Assembly: GCA_017165825.1 (NCBI GenBank)
Contig: CM029372.1
Location: forward strand, 3,936,999-4,000,998
From: Hepsetus odoe
Taxonomy: Eukaryota > Chordata > Actinopteri > Characiformes > Hepsetidae
Length of the DNA: 64,000 nucleotides
Direction: 5' to 3'
Position numbers and translations under genes: made by a program. Positions 20,635 to 33,319 of the stretch are shown here, piece after piece (positions within the stretch are counted from its first letter, which is position 1; the number at the start of each line of letters is the position of its first letter). The notes under the pieces are model-generated. The model did no database searches, was not told the origin of the DNA, and was given only the letters and a program-made list of their open reading frames with translations.

Positions 20635-23595
20635 CTGTCACATGATCAAAACACAGATTAGTATATTCCAAGGTGGGTCATTTCAGAGCGTCTGCATACA
20701 GTGTGTTGACTTTCACTCTGACAACATGCCCCAGATCACAGATTTCAACCTGCCATGCTCACGGCATAAACTAGCAAAAAAAGAAACGTGGCGAAGAATT
20801 CTGCATATATAGGTGAAAGGTTTGAGTTAAGAAATTGCTTTCAGTGGATACAGATTCTAGCAATGCTGGTACAAAAAAACAAGCACTAATCACAATCTTG
20901 CATGAACCTTCACATTTTTTGGACCTCATCCAGAGGCAGGAGGCTAATTATTATAATAAACTATTTACCAGGAAATTCTACTGGTTAGTAAGGAGCTATA
21001 TTTCTGTTTATATTTTCTCTAGTTTAAATCTCATTTGTGCAGACACTAGTTAATTAGGTTCAACAGCTTTATATGGCAAGTTCCTCCTGGTCTGTGAAAG
21101 GCAATCTGGGCCACGAGGTGCGAGTAGCTGACATTTACTGGCCGATTTCACTGCTCAAGTGAGGGGCTGCTGCTGAGATCACGGGAGCTGGTAAAAAAGC
21201 CTTTATTACAAAACCATCCAGCGACACGAGCAATGAGTGTCGCGGCAGTAGCCCCCAAATGACAAAAGACAGGGTCAAACTAGCCAATTACATTCAATTA
21301 TTTCCCCTCGAGGTGCGCAATAAATAAAGGCATGTAAAGAAGAATCATACTAGAAAGTGGAAGGCTGGGTTAATGATGATCTAAATATGCTCAGCTTCAC
21401 AAACTTTTTTCCCCCCTCCCCTCTGACAGTGTCCTCTACATCGTTCACTGAGCCCAGTCTCCGCTCTGCCCTGGCACTGACACAGTCTGACTTTTAATCA
21501 AACCTGCAGGACCAATCAGAGGCACCCAGATTAGTGTGTCACCACTGATTACTGTGGCAACTGTCACCATGTCGTCCAAGGCACAGCTGGACATGGCAGA
21601 TGCCATGCCCCCACCGGCCAGGTGACCCCAGAGGTGTGCTGGAGAACGCGGCAAGGACGCCATGGCTCCCTCGTCCAAATACACACTCGCATACAAACCT
21701 GAGCCATGCGTCCTGCACGTCAAAGCAGAAGACAAGTGACCCTTTAACTGCACACTCATTTTGACTTGCTGAGGCTAGTGCACATAAAGAGAGAGACACA
21801 CACACACACACACACCCCTTTGAGCCCTAAGCAAATGACCTTCCACGAGCAGCCAACCATTCTTGTTTGTTCCACTTGAGCGCAGGTATGTGACTGCTGC
21901 CGCTGCACTCCAAGCGAGGGAGTGAGTGAGCGAGTGAGAGAGCAAGGGAGTGAGACGAGGAGAGAGAGTAAGCGGCAGAGAACAAGGGAGCGAGAGGAGG
22001 AGAATGGGAGAGAGAGAAGTCTGTCCCAAGAACTCCAAAAAAATAAATAAATAAAAAATCCATTCATCCACAACACGTACATCGAAACGAGCTCTCTGTG
22101 ACCTTCGCTTTGAAGGTTGATGCTTTAGAGAGCTTAAACTCATCCCCCCCGTCCCCTTCTCACATTTGAAGCTATAATGAAGGGCCATCGTGCATGTGCC
22201 ATTACAGGCTGACTCAGAAGCATGGTAGCTTTCTGCCTAGCCATGCTGTAGCAAGCATTCAAGCAGAGGTCAGCCTTGTCCTCTGAGAGATACACTACAG
22301 GACAGTTACATTCATAAAATCTCTCGCTTTCTCTCCCTCACACACGCTGCCCATTCCAAGAACTGATTAAAGGTGACAGAGTGTCAATTCTAATAGAATG
22401 TGTTCTGCCCAGCAAGAGCCAATCCCCATCAACACCAGGAACAAGAACACACAAACGCATACGCGCACACACTCGTGGCGTGCCTGGGGAGGGGCGGAAA
22501 GGACAGAAACACTCACTCTCGGTTTTGCAGAAGCATGCTGAACTCGACCTGACAAAAACGAGCCTTAGAAAAGAGGATTATAAGCATCAAAATGAGGAGG
22601 AGAAAAGACTGCAATACCCAGAAGTCATTCACCCAAAGGTGGACGGCATGGGAAGCAGAGGAGTTCGCTCCGTTCCGAGTCCGCAGGGTGAGCTTATGAT
22701 GCGATGGCAGAGGAAGACTGATCTGGCCTTGCCTTGGAGGTAGAGTAAACTCTGACTTTAATGAGTTCTTTGATTTCTTCGACTAGCCATCCTGCAAAAT
22801 CAGTAACATCTCTGGTAATGAATATGAGTTCACTTGGTAAATCAATTTAGCATGCATTATATCGTTAATGAAGGTCCCTTTAGGAAACGAAGCCTCATTA
22901 ATTCAGCAGCCTCTCTCTTCCGCTAGTCAGAGCGGTGGCCAAACAGGCCTCCTGCTCATCGCACTCTGTACACACGCACACTGTTCATTAAGCTATAAAA
23001 ATAGATCTATGAACAAGGAAGCATAAATTAGCAACAAAACGCACACTCTCTTGAAAAATCATCTGTGGCGCGCTGACGACAGAATGTGAAATAAGTGAAA
23101 GACTAAAAAGAAGCCGCGCGGCTAGCGTGAACAGCAGTTTTTGGTTCTGAAGTACAAAAGGTCAAGGAGGTGATCAGTACCGCCATCCAGTTGCGGGCCT
23201 CGTTGAAAGCAAATCGTGTCGGTCAATGACCCGGCATGTCTCGCCGCTCAATTCATCTGTCAGTATTGATGAAGCTATTACAGCCGTGAGAGGGATGGAC
23301 TTCAACATGCTGCTTAAACATGCAAATAAGGCGTCCATGTGAAGTGTCCATCCATATACGAACATGGGGCTCACTGATTAATTGCATATACGATATACAA
23401 TAAAGTGCCTGGCATAATGATGAAAGGCAGCATTCTCCCCACATAGTACTGTTCCATTTATCTGGGTATTAGGCAGTTACAGGGCATTTAGGCATAGCCA
23501 TTTTTTAAACACTTATAAAAAAAAAAAATAAAAAAAAATAGCTATCATTCCTTCATAAAACTGAATTGGGTGCTGCTGAAAAAAATCAGTGCAAA

Positions 23596-23775
23596 GAGGA
23601 AGTGGTGGTCTAGCATTTAGGGACTAGACTCCAAGACTGTGGGTTCGAGTCCTAGACTATAAGGCTGTCCTGAGGTACCCTTGAACACGGTACTGTCTCC
23701 ATCACAGCTGCACTGCGCGCTTTTAATAGCTTCCCTGTGCTGTGTCACAATGACAAGTAGTCACTTTCACTTCAC
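23596..23775 (+). mobile_element. SINE-A copy, diverged
   Basis: The head is GTGGTGGTCTAGCATTTAGG, the B box GGGTTCGAGTCCT, then TGAGGTACCCTTGAACACGG and a shortened body ending AGTCACTTTCACTT. Confidence 0.85.
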
Positions 23776-24099
23776 TTATGAGCGTTAAAATCACTCTGAA
23801 GCATCCAGCAAATTTCAGACATTTACTGCAGTGAAATGGCAAGCCTTGGATAGCATGAGTACAGATCACTAAAGCAAAAGAAAGCTGCGGCTAACTGAGT
23901 GACAAAGGACAACAAACGATGCGAGGACTGGATCAAGTATCTCCAACAGGCTCCCCGGTATGCGTTAGTACCTACCGAGCTAAGGACAACCAGTGAACCA
24001 GAAAAGGTCATGGACGTGAAAGGATCAGGCAGGGCAAAGGCTAACTCATCTTGTTCTGAGCCTTCAAAATGGGTACTGCAGCACATACTGCTGAACGAT

Positions 24100-24560
24100 G
24101 TTAAGATGTCTGTGACGGAAAGGTATCGGAACGCAAGGAATTGCAGCTTGCCGCTGTGTATCCGTCAACCAGTCCGAGAGGCCACACCTCTTCTATGTTC
24201 ACATCCGATTAGGACAGTGGGGCGATGGGAGAAGGTGGCCTGGTCTGATAAATCTGATGTGTTTTTTTTGTGGATGTGGGAAATGTCCAGCTGTTGGAGG
24301 CAGTGTGAAGATTTGGGTAACGGTCTGCTGGGAAATCTTGGGCGCTGGCATTCCTATGGATGTTACACTGACACGTGGGATCTTTGGTCCTTGGGTCAGG
24401 GGTGTTACGCTGGCACATCACCCAAGGAACACGTTTTCAAGGCAACAGGCAAATCGATTAGAATGGTCAAGATGAAGACCAAGTAGATTATTCGACTTCC
24501 TCAATCCATGGAGCCACATCTCGGCTCAACAACATGCAGCATGTGGGAAAGATGGCGACG
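24100..24560 (+). pseudogene. Tc1/mariner-like transposase fossil
   Basis: Two frames together show Tc1-type transposase blocks. One reads EKVAWSDKSDVFF at about 24230-24270, resembling the W-(S/T)DE segment around the second catalytic aspartate. The next frame reads GGSVKIWVTVCWEILGAG and then DVTLTRG at about 24297-24380. A short later block (CAATCCATGGAGCCACATCT, 24503-24522) corresponds to sequence from near the transposase 3' end, so a large internal deletion lies between. The aspartate-acid pattern is altered (SDK for SDE) and there are frameshifts, so it is inactive. A 195-residue open frame across this area (23899-24486) is fortuitous. Terminal inverted repeats were not found. Confidence 0.7.
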
Positions 24561-24689
24561 ATACCTTTGACACGGTGTCATTATTGACCCATATTCTGTA
24601 AATGTATTTCCTGTTGCATTTATAATTAGGCTGCCGACAGCAAGAGAAATGGAGCCTAATGTCATTAGAATAAGCATGAAGGCATGCAT

Positions 24690-24713
24690 TCTCTCTCTCT
24701 CTCTCTCTCTCTC
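24690..24713 (+). repeat. (CT)n microsatellite
   Basis: About 12 CT units. Confidence 0.9.
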
Positions 24714-27406
24714 AAATTTCCTTTAAACTGCGATGCCATGGGACAGGGTATGACCATAGGTACGCAACATGTAAAACTCTCACACACCCAGCCCTATAAA
24801 ACCAGCCATCACACATGAAACAATTTGCATCACAATGAAAATGACATTCCAGCTAAACACAAAGATGACAGAGCGCACTTCCAAATAGACACTCGTGTGC
24901 TGTCCTGCTAATGGCTTGCTGACCAATAAAGGACCTCCAAACAGCTGTAATCCCGTTAAATCCAGCATTCATTCCCAGGACGGCTGCCATGATTTCAATT
25001 TGGTTACGCAGTAAATAAATTATGCATTAAAAGAGTGCAGGTGGTGCATGCTGGTTGGCTGGTTGGAGCAGCTGCAAGCTTAAGCACACACAGACTCTCC
25101 TTAGCCCCATATAATCGCCAACAGATGTTTGGCCATGGTGGCTGCAGCAGTGCCTACACCGTGGCTTACGCCGCTAATATCGCCTCCCCCTCCCTCACTG
25201 CTTCCGTGCCTGACCATGGCAGCTCTCCTTAGCCTGCCAAAGCCACCAGCATTCTAATCACTCCTGCCACTTGTATCTACAAATGGACTTTACACACTGC
25301 TAGCAGGCTGAGAAGCTGGCACAGCTTGGCTACAAATGGCAGGTAAAACACGGAGGAGAGCGGTACTGGCCGAGCTGTGCAAAATGCGTGGGACTGTTTG
25401 GTGAGGAATGGGCAGCTGGGTAACCATGGGAACAGAAAGAACGGAGGCAGAGCGGCGAGTGCTGGGTGCTGGTCTGGTGTGGAGCTTGTTTGGGGGAGAT
25501 GGCTTGGCAAAGCGCCTGCTGTCACCCCCTTCCTCCTACACGGAGCATGCCCTAGGGGATGCTCTCCAGCATATGGGGCCCTTATGCAATGCCTATCCTT
25601 TCTGCTCCACTGCAGTCTGTAAACATGGCTGCTGGCGAGAAACGCAAGACATGCCGCAACGCCATCAAGGAAGCGATGCACGTCACAGCGGGGAACCAAA
25701 GGGAGGCTAACAAGGCTAAGTGTCAGTATCAAGGGAACCAACATGTGTATTTGTGCACGCACGCATCGTGCTGCTGGTCAGAAGCGATGGAAATGTCCTC
25801 AAATCCGATAAACGGAAGGACTGTGGACAGTGATGCATGGCCGGACACTGATATCGAGGCGCTGACTTTTTTTTGAAGGTATTTAACTGTTATAAAACAT
25901 ACGGATAAGACTTGTGCCCTGAGCTAGGGAAAGTGGGGGGAGGAAAATATTCACATTATGCACAGGTTGTGATTGGAGGCCAAGCTATTAAAAGAGGCTT
26001 ATTTCTAACCAGCCAGCCAGCCGACCCGCCCACTATCCCCCACCTGCGGATCTGCACGGAGCACATGTTCCAACCATGACACACGGAGGCCACCAGAGGC
26101 GGAGGACAGCATCTTTGAAGAACATTTAATACTCATGCTTCACAAAAGCTTTAGCAGACTGCTAATTCTAATTATGCACAGCTTTCCAATGTTGCAGATA
26201 ATGATTTTGTTCCTTTGTCCCTTCCTCTTAAAGCAATATTGTAGTTACAGAACACTGCAATTAAAAGGGAATATCAACTTGTAAATTAGCACCAGCACTA
26301 CTTCACTGCCAGTAGGTTACCATGGCCACAGTAGCACTTATCTGTGGAAGCAAAGCCCCCTTTCATTTGGCAGATCAAATGCTGTGGGTTTTCTACAACT
26401 CACTTCAAACGTGCACATACAGTTTTATCGGCCTTTACGCATGTGACTGATGGATTTCATACTTAATGAGGGGTGGGAGAGAGAAGAGAGTGTGCGAGAG
26501 AGATTGTGGAGATGGAGAGAGTATGAAAAGAAATGAAAACTGAACGCTGGAAGAGAAGCAGAGTGAGAATGTAAGAAAAAGATAAAAAGAGACTTGCCGA
26601 AGCCTAAGAGACAGAGTGCAAATTTATGTAACTGTGTGTCTCCTTCAGGCTAGACAGAGACCCAGTGTGTCTGAACAGAGAGTAGAACAGCGAGAGGCGC
26701 ACATTAAGACGTAGGCAGAGAGCGCGAGAGAGCGCGAGAGAGAGAGGGAGGCAGCGAGAGAGATATAGATTGAACGATCGGATGACAGACTGACCTCTCC
26801 AGTTCACTAATCAAAGTTAGACTCACTGCAGGACAGCGGGCTTGACCTTTGCTGTCAGCACAAACAGGAAAGTCCTGAGAACCCCTGACTTACCTTAAAT
26901 AGGCTGTCTATACTAGTCTTAATGTTTATTTTTAATTATTATATGAAGAGGCATTAACAATCAGTCTGTCTGATACAGCTTCACAGCACCGATGAGTACC
27001 GATGCTTCGGATACGCGTCACGGATGTGTTCATTTACCTGGTTCGTTGGATCAGGTGCGTCACAGGAGGGAAAACTGCTAAATATGCAGAGTAACGGTAC
27101 TCCACTGTAAGGATTTCTCTCCCGACAGGCCGACTTCACCCAGTGACAGCACATGGCAAGGAGGTCGCTTATTTATTTACCCCCCCGCCCCCCACCAAAG
27201 CTGCTCTTGCAGCCTGGAAGCGCTCCACCACGCCATGGTCAGAGCGGAGCTGATTTACGGCCTCGGGCCTGCAGGGGTCGGGAGGGGTCACTGTCAGAGT
27301 AGACCAATGGCTTGGGAGAGCGAGGAAAGGTGAGCGTGATTGATATGGAGCGGCTCTAACGTAACTGCCTGCTACAACTCTACAGGGGATGAAGTGTCAA
27401 TGAGCC

Positions 27407-27438
<32 letters not shown>
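27407..27438 (+). repeat. (CA)n microsatellite
   Basis: About 16 CA units. Confidence 0.95.
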
Positions 27439-27440
<2 letters not shown>

Positions 27441-27727
27441 TAAAAAATACACGTGTGACAAAGACGGCAATATGAGCTGGGCCTCAAGGGAAAGCCATCA
27501 CATACACAAAGCCAGAGCTGAATTAGGGGGAGAAAAAAAAAAGAATAGAATAAAAAAATAAAAATAACACCCCACAACTGCAGCAACCTCTTCCCTTTAG
27601 CAAACCCTAAACAGCGCTAAAATTCAAGTCTCTGAGCCTGAAAGCAAACATTTGAGATTCTCCAAGTTTAATATACACCCTGGTGACAAGGTGTTAGCAG
27701 CTATTCAACAGTAAATGAATGTGTTTC

Positions 27728-27729
<2 letters not shown>

Positions 27730-27757
<28 letters not shown>
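27730..27757 (+). repeat. (GA)n microsatellite
   Basis: About 14 GA units. Confidence 0.95.
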
Positions 27758-27760
<3 letters not shown>

Positions 27761-29521
27761 CATTTAGGAGCAGAATGGGCTGAGAATCTAAAAATAGCTT
27801 CTCCGCACTTTTTTTTTTAAGGTAATAAAGAGAACTGATGAGCCGTTAGCTGGATCTTCAGCCCTGGATCTGCCGGCTAAAGCTGTCTACTGCACATACC
27901 CTCTTTGGAGCGTAGGTGAATGTGTGTGCCACCAAAAGCACATCCCCATCATGAACCTGCAGAGAGGGGGAACGGCTTCCAGAAGTGTTGGGTCAGTGTT
28001 AAGATACGGAGCGGTGCAGCGTTTCTGCCAGGCCACGGAATCGCAGAGTTTCCTTCACACTGGAACGGCTTGAGAAACATTTGATATGAACTCGCGGTCG
28101 GAGGGTAACATGGGCCATCGCCACCATAAAGCCCCTCGCAAAAATGAAGAGTCACAGATTAGAATCTGATCAAGAGACAAAGGTTAGAGCGAGAAGAAAA
28201 AAAAACACAAAAAAAAAAAAAAAACAGTGCATGGAAGCCTTTTGCTTTGGTGCTTTTTCAAATGTATTCTCGACATGGAGGAGTATTTATTTAAACCAGC
28301 CAATAATCACATACTGAAGACACCCACAGCACTTTCTGTGCTCGACTGTGGGTTGCTACTGTCAACAGAAACCTGGGTCACAAGGAGAACAGAATGTTTT
28401 CTGTTTTGAAGTTTTAAAGGAAAGGAGTTTCAGTTCTGGTGAGTTCAAAGAGTTTCATAAGTACTAGAGTGCAAATGGCTGTGGACACAGGCAATCAGCC
28501 CCCTGAGCGCTCTTTAACTTCTGAGAGCCTGGTATTACCAGCCACAAGAACAAATATTTAGCATTTCATTAGTCAAATAGCCTGGGCATCCCACCGCAAA
28601 ACTCATCAGACGGAGTCAAGAGCCCTTACTCTCTACAAATGTCACTGTGTGTGTGTTGAGAGGAGCTCATTCTTTTTTTTTTTTCCTTTTCTTTAATTAC
28701 TGTCGGCCGATTAAAGAGGACACCTGGAGCGAGCACAGGGATGAAGGTCCTAAATGTTTTAGCCATGTGGGAGTGGATACATCTGGGGGGGGTGGAGGCA
28801 AAATGTCAGCCGACTAGAGGGAAATGCCAAGGTTATGGGAGCGTGCTTGTGTCTGCGCGTATACAGGAGTCTAGTCTAGCTTAAACTCATCTCAGGTGAA
28901 CGGTGCAGTGACAACATGTGCTAATCCTGTGCAGGGCAAGTCAACAATGTCGTCCAATCAAATCCGATCAAGTAAGCCAGTTATATCAAACTGCGCCATC
29001 AACAAAGCTCTTGCGGTTTTTACAATGGCTCGCTTCAGCATCAGGATGAACGTCAGGAGCGTAGTGCGTAGCTTTAGAGAGTCAGAGTCAAGCTAGTTGT
29101 GAAATAATCCGTTTAATGAAATTACTAATCACTATCACAATATGGTGAAATCCTGAGAACTATCCCTGCCGCCGCCACTGTTAAGAGATCCGGTTACCGA
29201 GATCCTTTCTGCTGTGGTCCGCTGTAACTGTGCAAAATCCACTAAAGCCACCCACATCACCACATAATGGAGGCAGGGTTTATAATGTCACCTAATTGCA
29301 GCCCTAATCCAGTATGATGCACGATTTATGCAATACTACGGATTTAGTTTATTCAGCTAAAAACGGAAAATGTTGATTCGCTCACGCACTGCACAGCCAC
29401 TGCATTGCTGGGTCGAGGAAGCCCTCGGCACCAAATCATGCAGAAAAATGGCTGCTCACTGTGCTGCACGAGGGACAAACTTCTGCACTCCCAACACTCG
29501 TCCATCACCCTCGCTCAAATC

Positions 29522-29523
<2 letters not shown>

Positions 29524-29574
<51 letters not shown>
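29524..29574 (+). repeat. Long (GA)n microsatellite
   Basis: About 25 uninterrupted GA units. They account for arginine/glutamate-repeat open frames here, which are not genes. Confidence 0.97.
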
Positions 29575-29577
<3 letters not shown>

Positions 29578-29695
29578 ATTCCGCAAGCAGGCAGCAATCA
29601 GTTGTGTTTTCTTTTGCTGCTGGAGAACTCAAGCATGCGTTAATCAGCAGTAATGCAATTCAAGGCATCATATCTTATTACAGGCCCCCCCCCGC

Positions 29696-29728
<33 letters not shown>
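29696..29728 (+). repeat. (CA)n microsatellite
   Basis: About 16 AC units after a short C run, about 120 bases from the GA repeat. Confidence 0.95.
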
Positions 29729-29731
<3 letters not shown>

Positions 29732-30561
29732 GGCACTCTTCTAGTGTGAACTCTTGCTGGTGAAAGTGAGTCATGTGGACTCTTTCTGCTCCAGTGGAAC
29801 CTGGTCGTCCGCAAGTCCGCCCACGAGGATCTCCATTGGTGGGGACGTCACAGACGAGTGCAAAAAGGCAGGAGAGCGAGCAAGGACAGACAGACGGAAA
29901 AAAAAAAAATTATTGCGAAGTTTCTTTATTTTTAAATTAAACGTTTTCCAATTGACTGAAACTAAGGTGCCCATAATGTAGACGTTTTTTGTTATTTCTC
30001 ATGTTCGAGCTGTTAGCAGAACTGAGGAGTCGCTGTTAATGACTCGACTACAGTTAGCTTATGCATTTGCAGCTGTGACGAGCAATGATTTTACAGTAGA
30101 GTCCAGTTAAGGTTTCAGGGGCTCGCGAGGGCAGAATATCCACTTGGTTGGGGAGTTCCGGAGTCATCTTCGGCGTCTTCCTGAATTACAGAATCCCGCT
30201 TCATTTATACAACTTTAAATTTGACAAAAGTAGCTGAACAGAAAACTTTGCCAATCTCTACTGTCATACGTGGTTGTGCACAAGAGCGTGAGGCTTTTCT
30301 TCCATAAACGCGAGAGGGGGAAGAAAAGGAAAAAAAAAAAAAAAAAGTGTGTGTGTCTGTGGAAGAGGGCTAAGAGCAAAGCTGACAGAGTGCTGAAACT
30401 GCATCCAGGGATTTGTGAAAAGAATGTGTAAATAACACACGCATCACTTCCACTCCTGCGCTAATCTTTGCAATTGTGTGTGTGCATGCTGACTGCAGGC
30501 CGAACCAAACTCAGGAGTCTGTGGGTTGAGTTTAGAGCTGCTGAGTTGCTTGTGAGACTTG

Positions 30562-30583
30562 CGTGTGTGTGTGTGTGTGTGTG
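30562..30583 (+). repeat. (GT)n microsatellite
   Basis: About 11 GT units. Confidence 0.9.
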
Positions 30584-33117
30584 CGTTTGATGTATGATAC
30601 ACCTCGCCGGTAATGCACACGTTACATAATCCATGCGTTTACACTTGTCAGCTTTTTAGCCTTTTGTATGATGAAAGGAATGATTTTTTCCCCCGTGACC
30701 CACAGAGGAAGAGCGAGACGGGCACTTACTCTACTACAATCAGATATGCACACAAACTCACGGCCCTTACGTTCTCAGGCATAATAATTGGCGATGAGTG
30801 TGTACGTGGACATGACTACCAGCATTGTGCATAAGCTCCCTGGAGGCTTCCTATCCTACACTTAGACTCCTATAGAACCTCCTTTCTGCCGCTTCTGCCC
30901 TCTATAGAGTCCTGGGACTGTTCTCCTGCGTATAGGCCCGTGTTTTGCTCTTATAGAAGATCGCTTTACAAAATGTATACAAGTTTTTGTTGGCCTACTA
31001 GCGTAGTCGGTCGTCAGACTGTTACCATCACAGAATGCTAGATGCCAATTTGAAGAACGGTCCATTTTAAAAGGCTTCCGAACTGTGTTTAGGGCACAAA
31101 TTTGAAATATTTATCGCATGATCGAATTTCACAATATCTGGGCAGGCGGATCAAAGTTAAAGCCAGGCGTTGCCCCTTTCACTACCTCCCTGTTGGAACC
31201 AACACACAACAGGTTAGACAGAAAAGGGGAGGCTAAAATAAAGACTAAAAAAAAAAAATTTAAAAAAAAGGAAAAATTGTATAGCTTTGTAAAAGGCAAC
31301 CATCTGTTTAATGCAAGTGTGTGATTCTGACGTGTGCACACTGAATGCACTGGGCTCCATTTAAACAACGCTAACTGGCTCTCTGGCTTCAATTGTGAAG
31401 AAAATTGATCACTTTTCAAGCTTTGGCCTCGACACTAGCTTTGATTGGCCACTTCCCCCCCCACAGGACAAGGAGCCGAGGACTGCTTACTGTATAAATA
31501 TTCAATTAAAAACTTTGGCCACACTTCTCTGAGACCAGAGTTCAAAACGCTGCTTCAACCGCCACCAGTTTATACGGCAGACGTAAAAGGAATGAGGAGG
31601 CTAATGTGACAATCCTCCGCCGCAGTACTCTGAACAGAGAGATTAGGCTTCACTCCCGCTGTCCTGCGACAGAGGCTGGCAGGCACTGGTTTATCCTGAA
31701 CGTACACTCATCGTTTCTGCGAAACCCATAGCTGCATCCGCCAGAGAAGCCACACAGTCAGAATTATTCATCCCAGTTAGGAGGGGGAAGACTTCGCTTG
31801 CATGAATCTGTTTTTCAATTTAAAAACGAGGAGGGAGACCACGCAGGCTTCAGAAGAGAGTACGGAGCTTCTGCAGGATTGCGCCGGATGACGGTTCATT
31901 TGTGACAGGACTAAGGGAACACTTCTGCGAGACCCCACTCGTGCGAGCCTGATAAATGAAAAGTGGGAAGCCGTTATGCAACAAACTATAATGACGCACA
32001 TTACCTTAATAGGCTATGCTAACTCTGGGTCTGTCACTGGCGGGGAGGATTAACGAATCAAACCAAACGGTATCCAAGAACGAAGAGGGAGGGATCAGGT
32101 CTTCTGCTGGGAGTTCTTGCTGGACTGTGGGCAGCGCAGAACACCATAGTGATCCGGGTGTAAGGTCGGAAAAATGGGATGAAAAACTGTTATGAAGCAG
32201 GTGTCTCGAGTCGTTGCTGCTGTTGGTTCACATTAAAAATGAATATTGGAACCAAGATTTCTTGTTGTGCATCTCTAGGCTTGATGCGTCAAATCACTAG
32301 CTTTTAGGTGCCCTTCCTGCATGAACCCAGCTCAAACCTCAACCCAGCTCTGGTAGCAAAGGCGGCGGCCTGGGTGGAAGCCTTGGGCGAGAGCTGCTGT
32401 GTCTAATTGGATAACTCTCCCTGTGATTCAGTATGTCGTTCCCTGTCTGACATCGCCTGCCCTCCATTTGTTAAATTAAAAGGCAACAATGACAGTGGTT
32501 TGAGGAGTGATGACCAGAATTGTAATATATACATATAATCACCCGCAGCCCCTTTCTCTATTAGTCTCAGATCTCTCCTAATGCAATTTACAGCAAGAGG
32601 GACAGAAAGGAAAATACAGAAAGAGGAAAAAAAGATACAAACGGCTTTCCGAATCCAATTGCAAATTAAGCACCTGAAGGTCGGAAGGCATTCACATTCT
32701 CTGCCGATCCTTCAAATAACTTTCAACCGGGCAAATTTCAAATCTTTGCGCTGCACTCGCCGACACTGCCATGGCGACAGCCCCGTCAAGCCTTGATCTC
32801 GAAGTAGAAAATAAATACATTACATGAAATCTTCAGATTTAATTGAGGGTGCTCTGTCATGGGAGATAATAGAACACATTACATATTCCCATGCTCAGGC
32901 AATCTAGCTGTCAGGATTTAATTATCATCATTAGAACAGATTACAAGTGGGACTTTTAATCAAAAAGCATTGTCCAATAGTGAGCGAAAGTAAAAGATTG
33001 TGAGAGATCAATGCAATCCTCCTATCATCTACCACTAAAGGAACTTATTTAAATCAGAAGGGATTTTAAAGAGTGATGAGGAATGTACATGATTAAAAAG
33101 CATCAAGGTCAAACGGG

Positions 33118-33319
33118 AAAAGTGAAAAGTCGCCTGAAAGTGAAAGTGACGAGGCCATTGTGAAAATCCCACAACAAAAAGCTTGTGGGCAGCCACACCA
33201 ATGCCAACGTGGCAGTGGTCCTCTGCTCAAGGGAACTTCAGGCTAATCCACTAGTCTAGGACTCAACAACATTACGATCATGAGGCCTAGAGCCTAACCA
33301 CTAGGACATTGCTGCTCCA
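33118..33319 (-). mobile_element. SINE-A copy, old and diverged
   Basis: On the minus strand it runs from GGAGCAGCAATGTCCTAGTG through a degraded B box to a CACTTTCACTTTCAGG-type tail. Substitutions are spread throughout, more than in the 14220 or 175 copies, so this is an older insertion. Confidence 0.8.

Noticed and set aside
23899..24486. 195-codon open frame on the plus strand
   Set aside because: Part of it is a Tc1-like transposase fossil read in mixed frames. The rest has no recognisable domain.
25277..25762. 161-codon open frame on the minus strand
   Set aside because: It has no domain, a biased Ser/Pro/Leu composition and overlapping frames of similar length. Chance is likely.
29461..29744. 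Open frames with Arg-Glu and Thr-His repeats
   Set aside because: They are direct translations of the GA and CA microsatellites.
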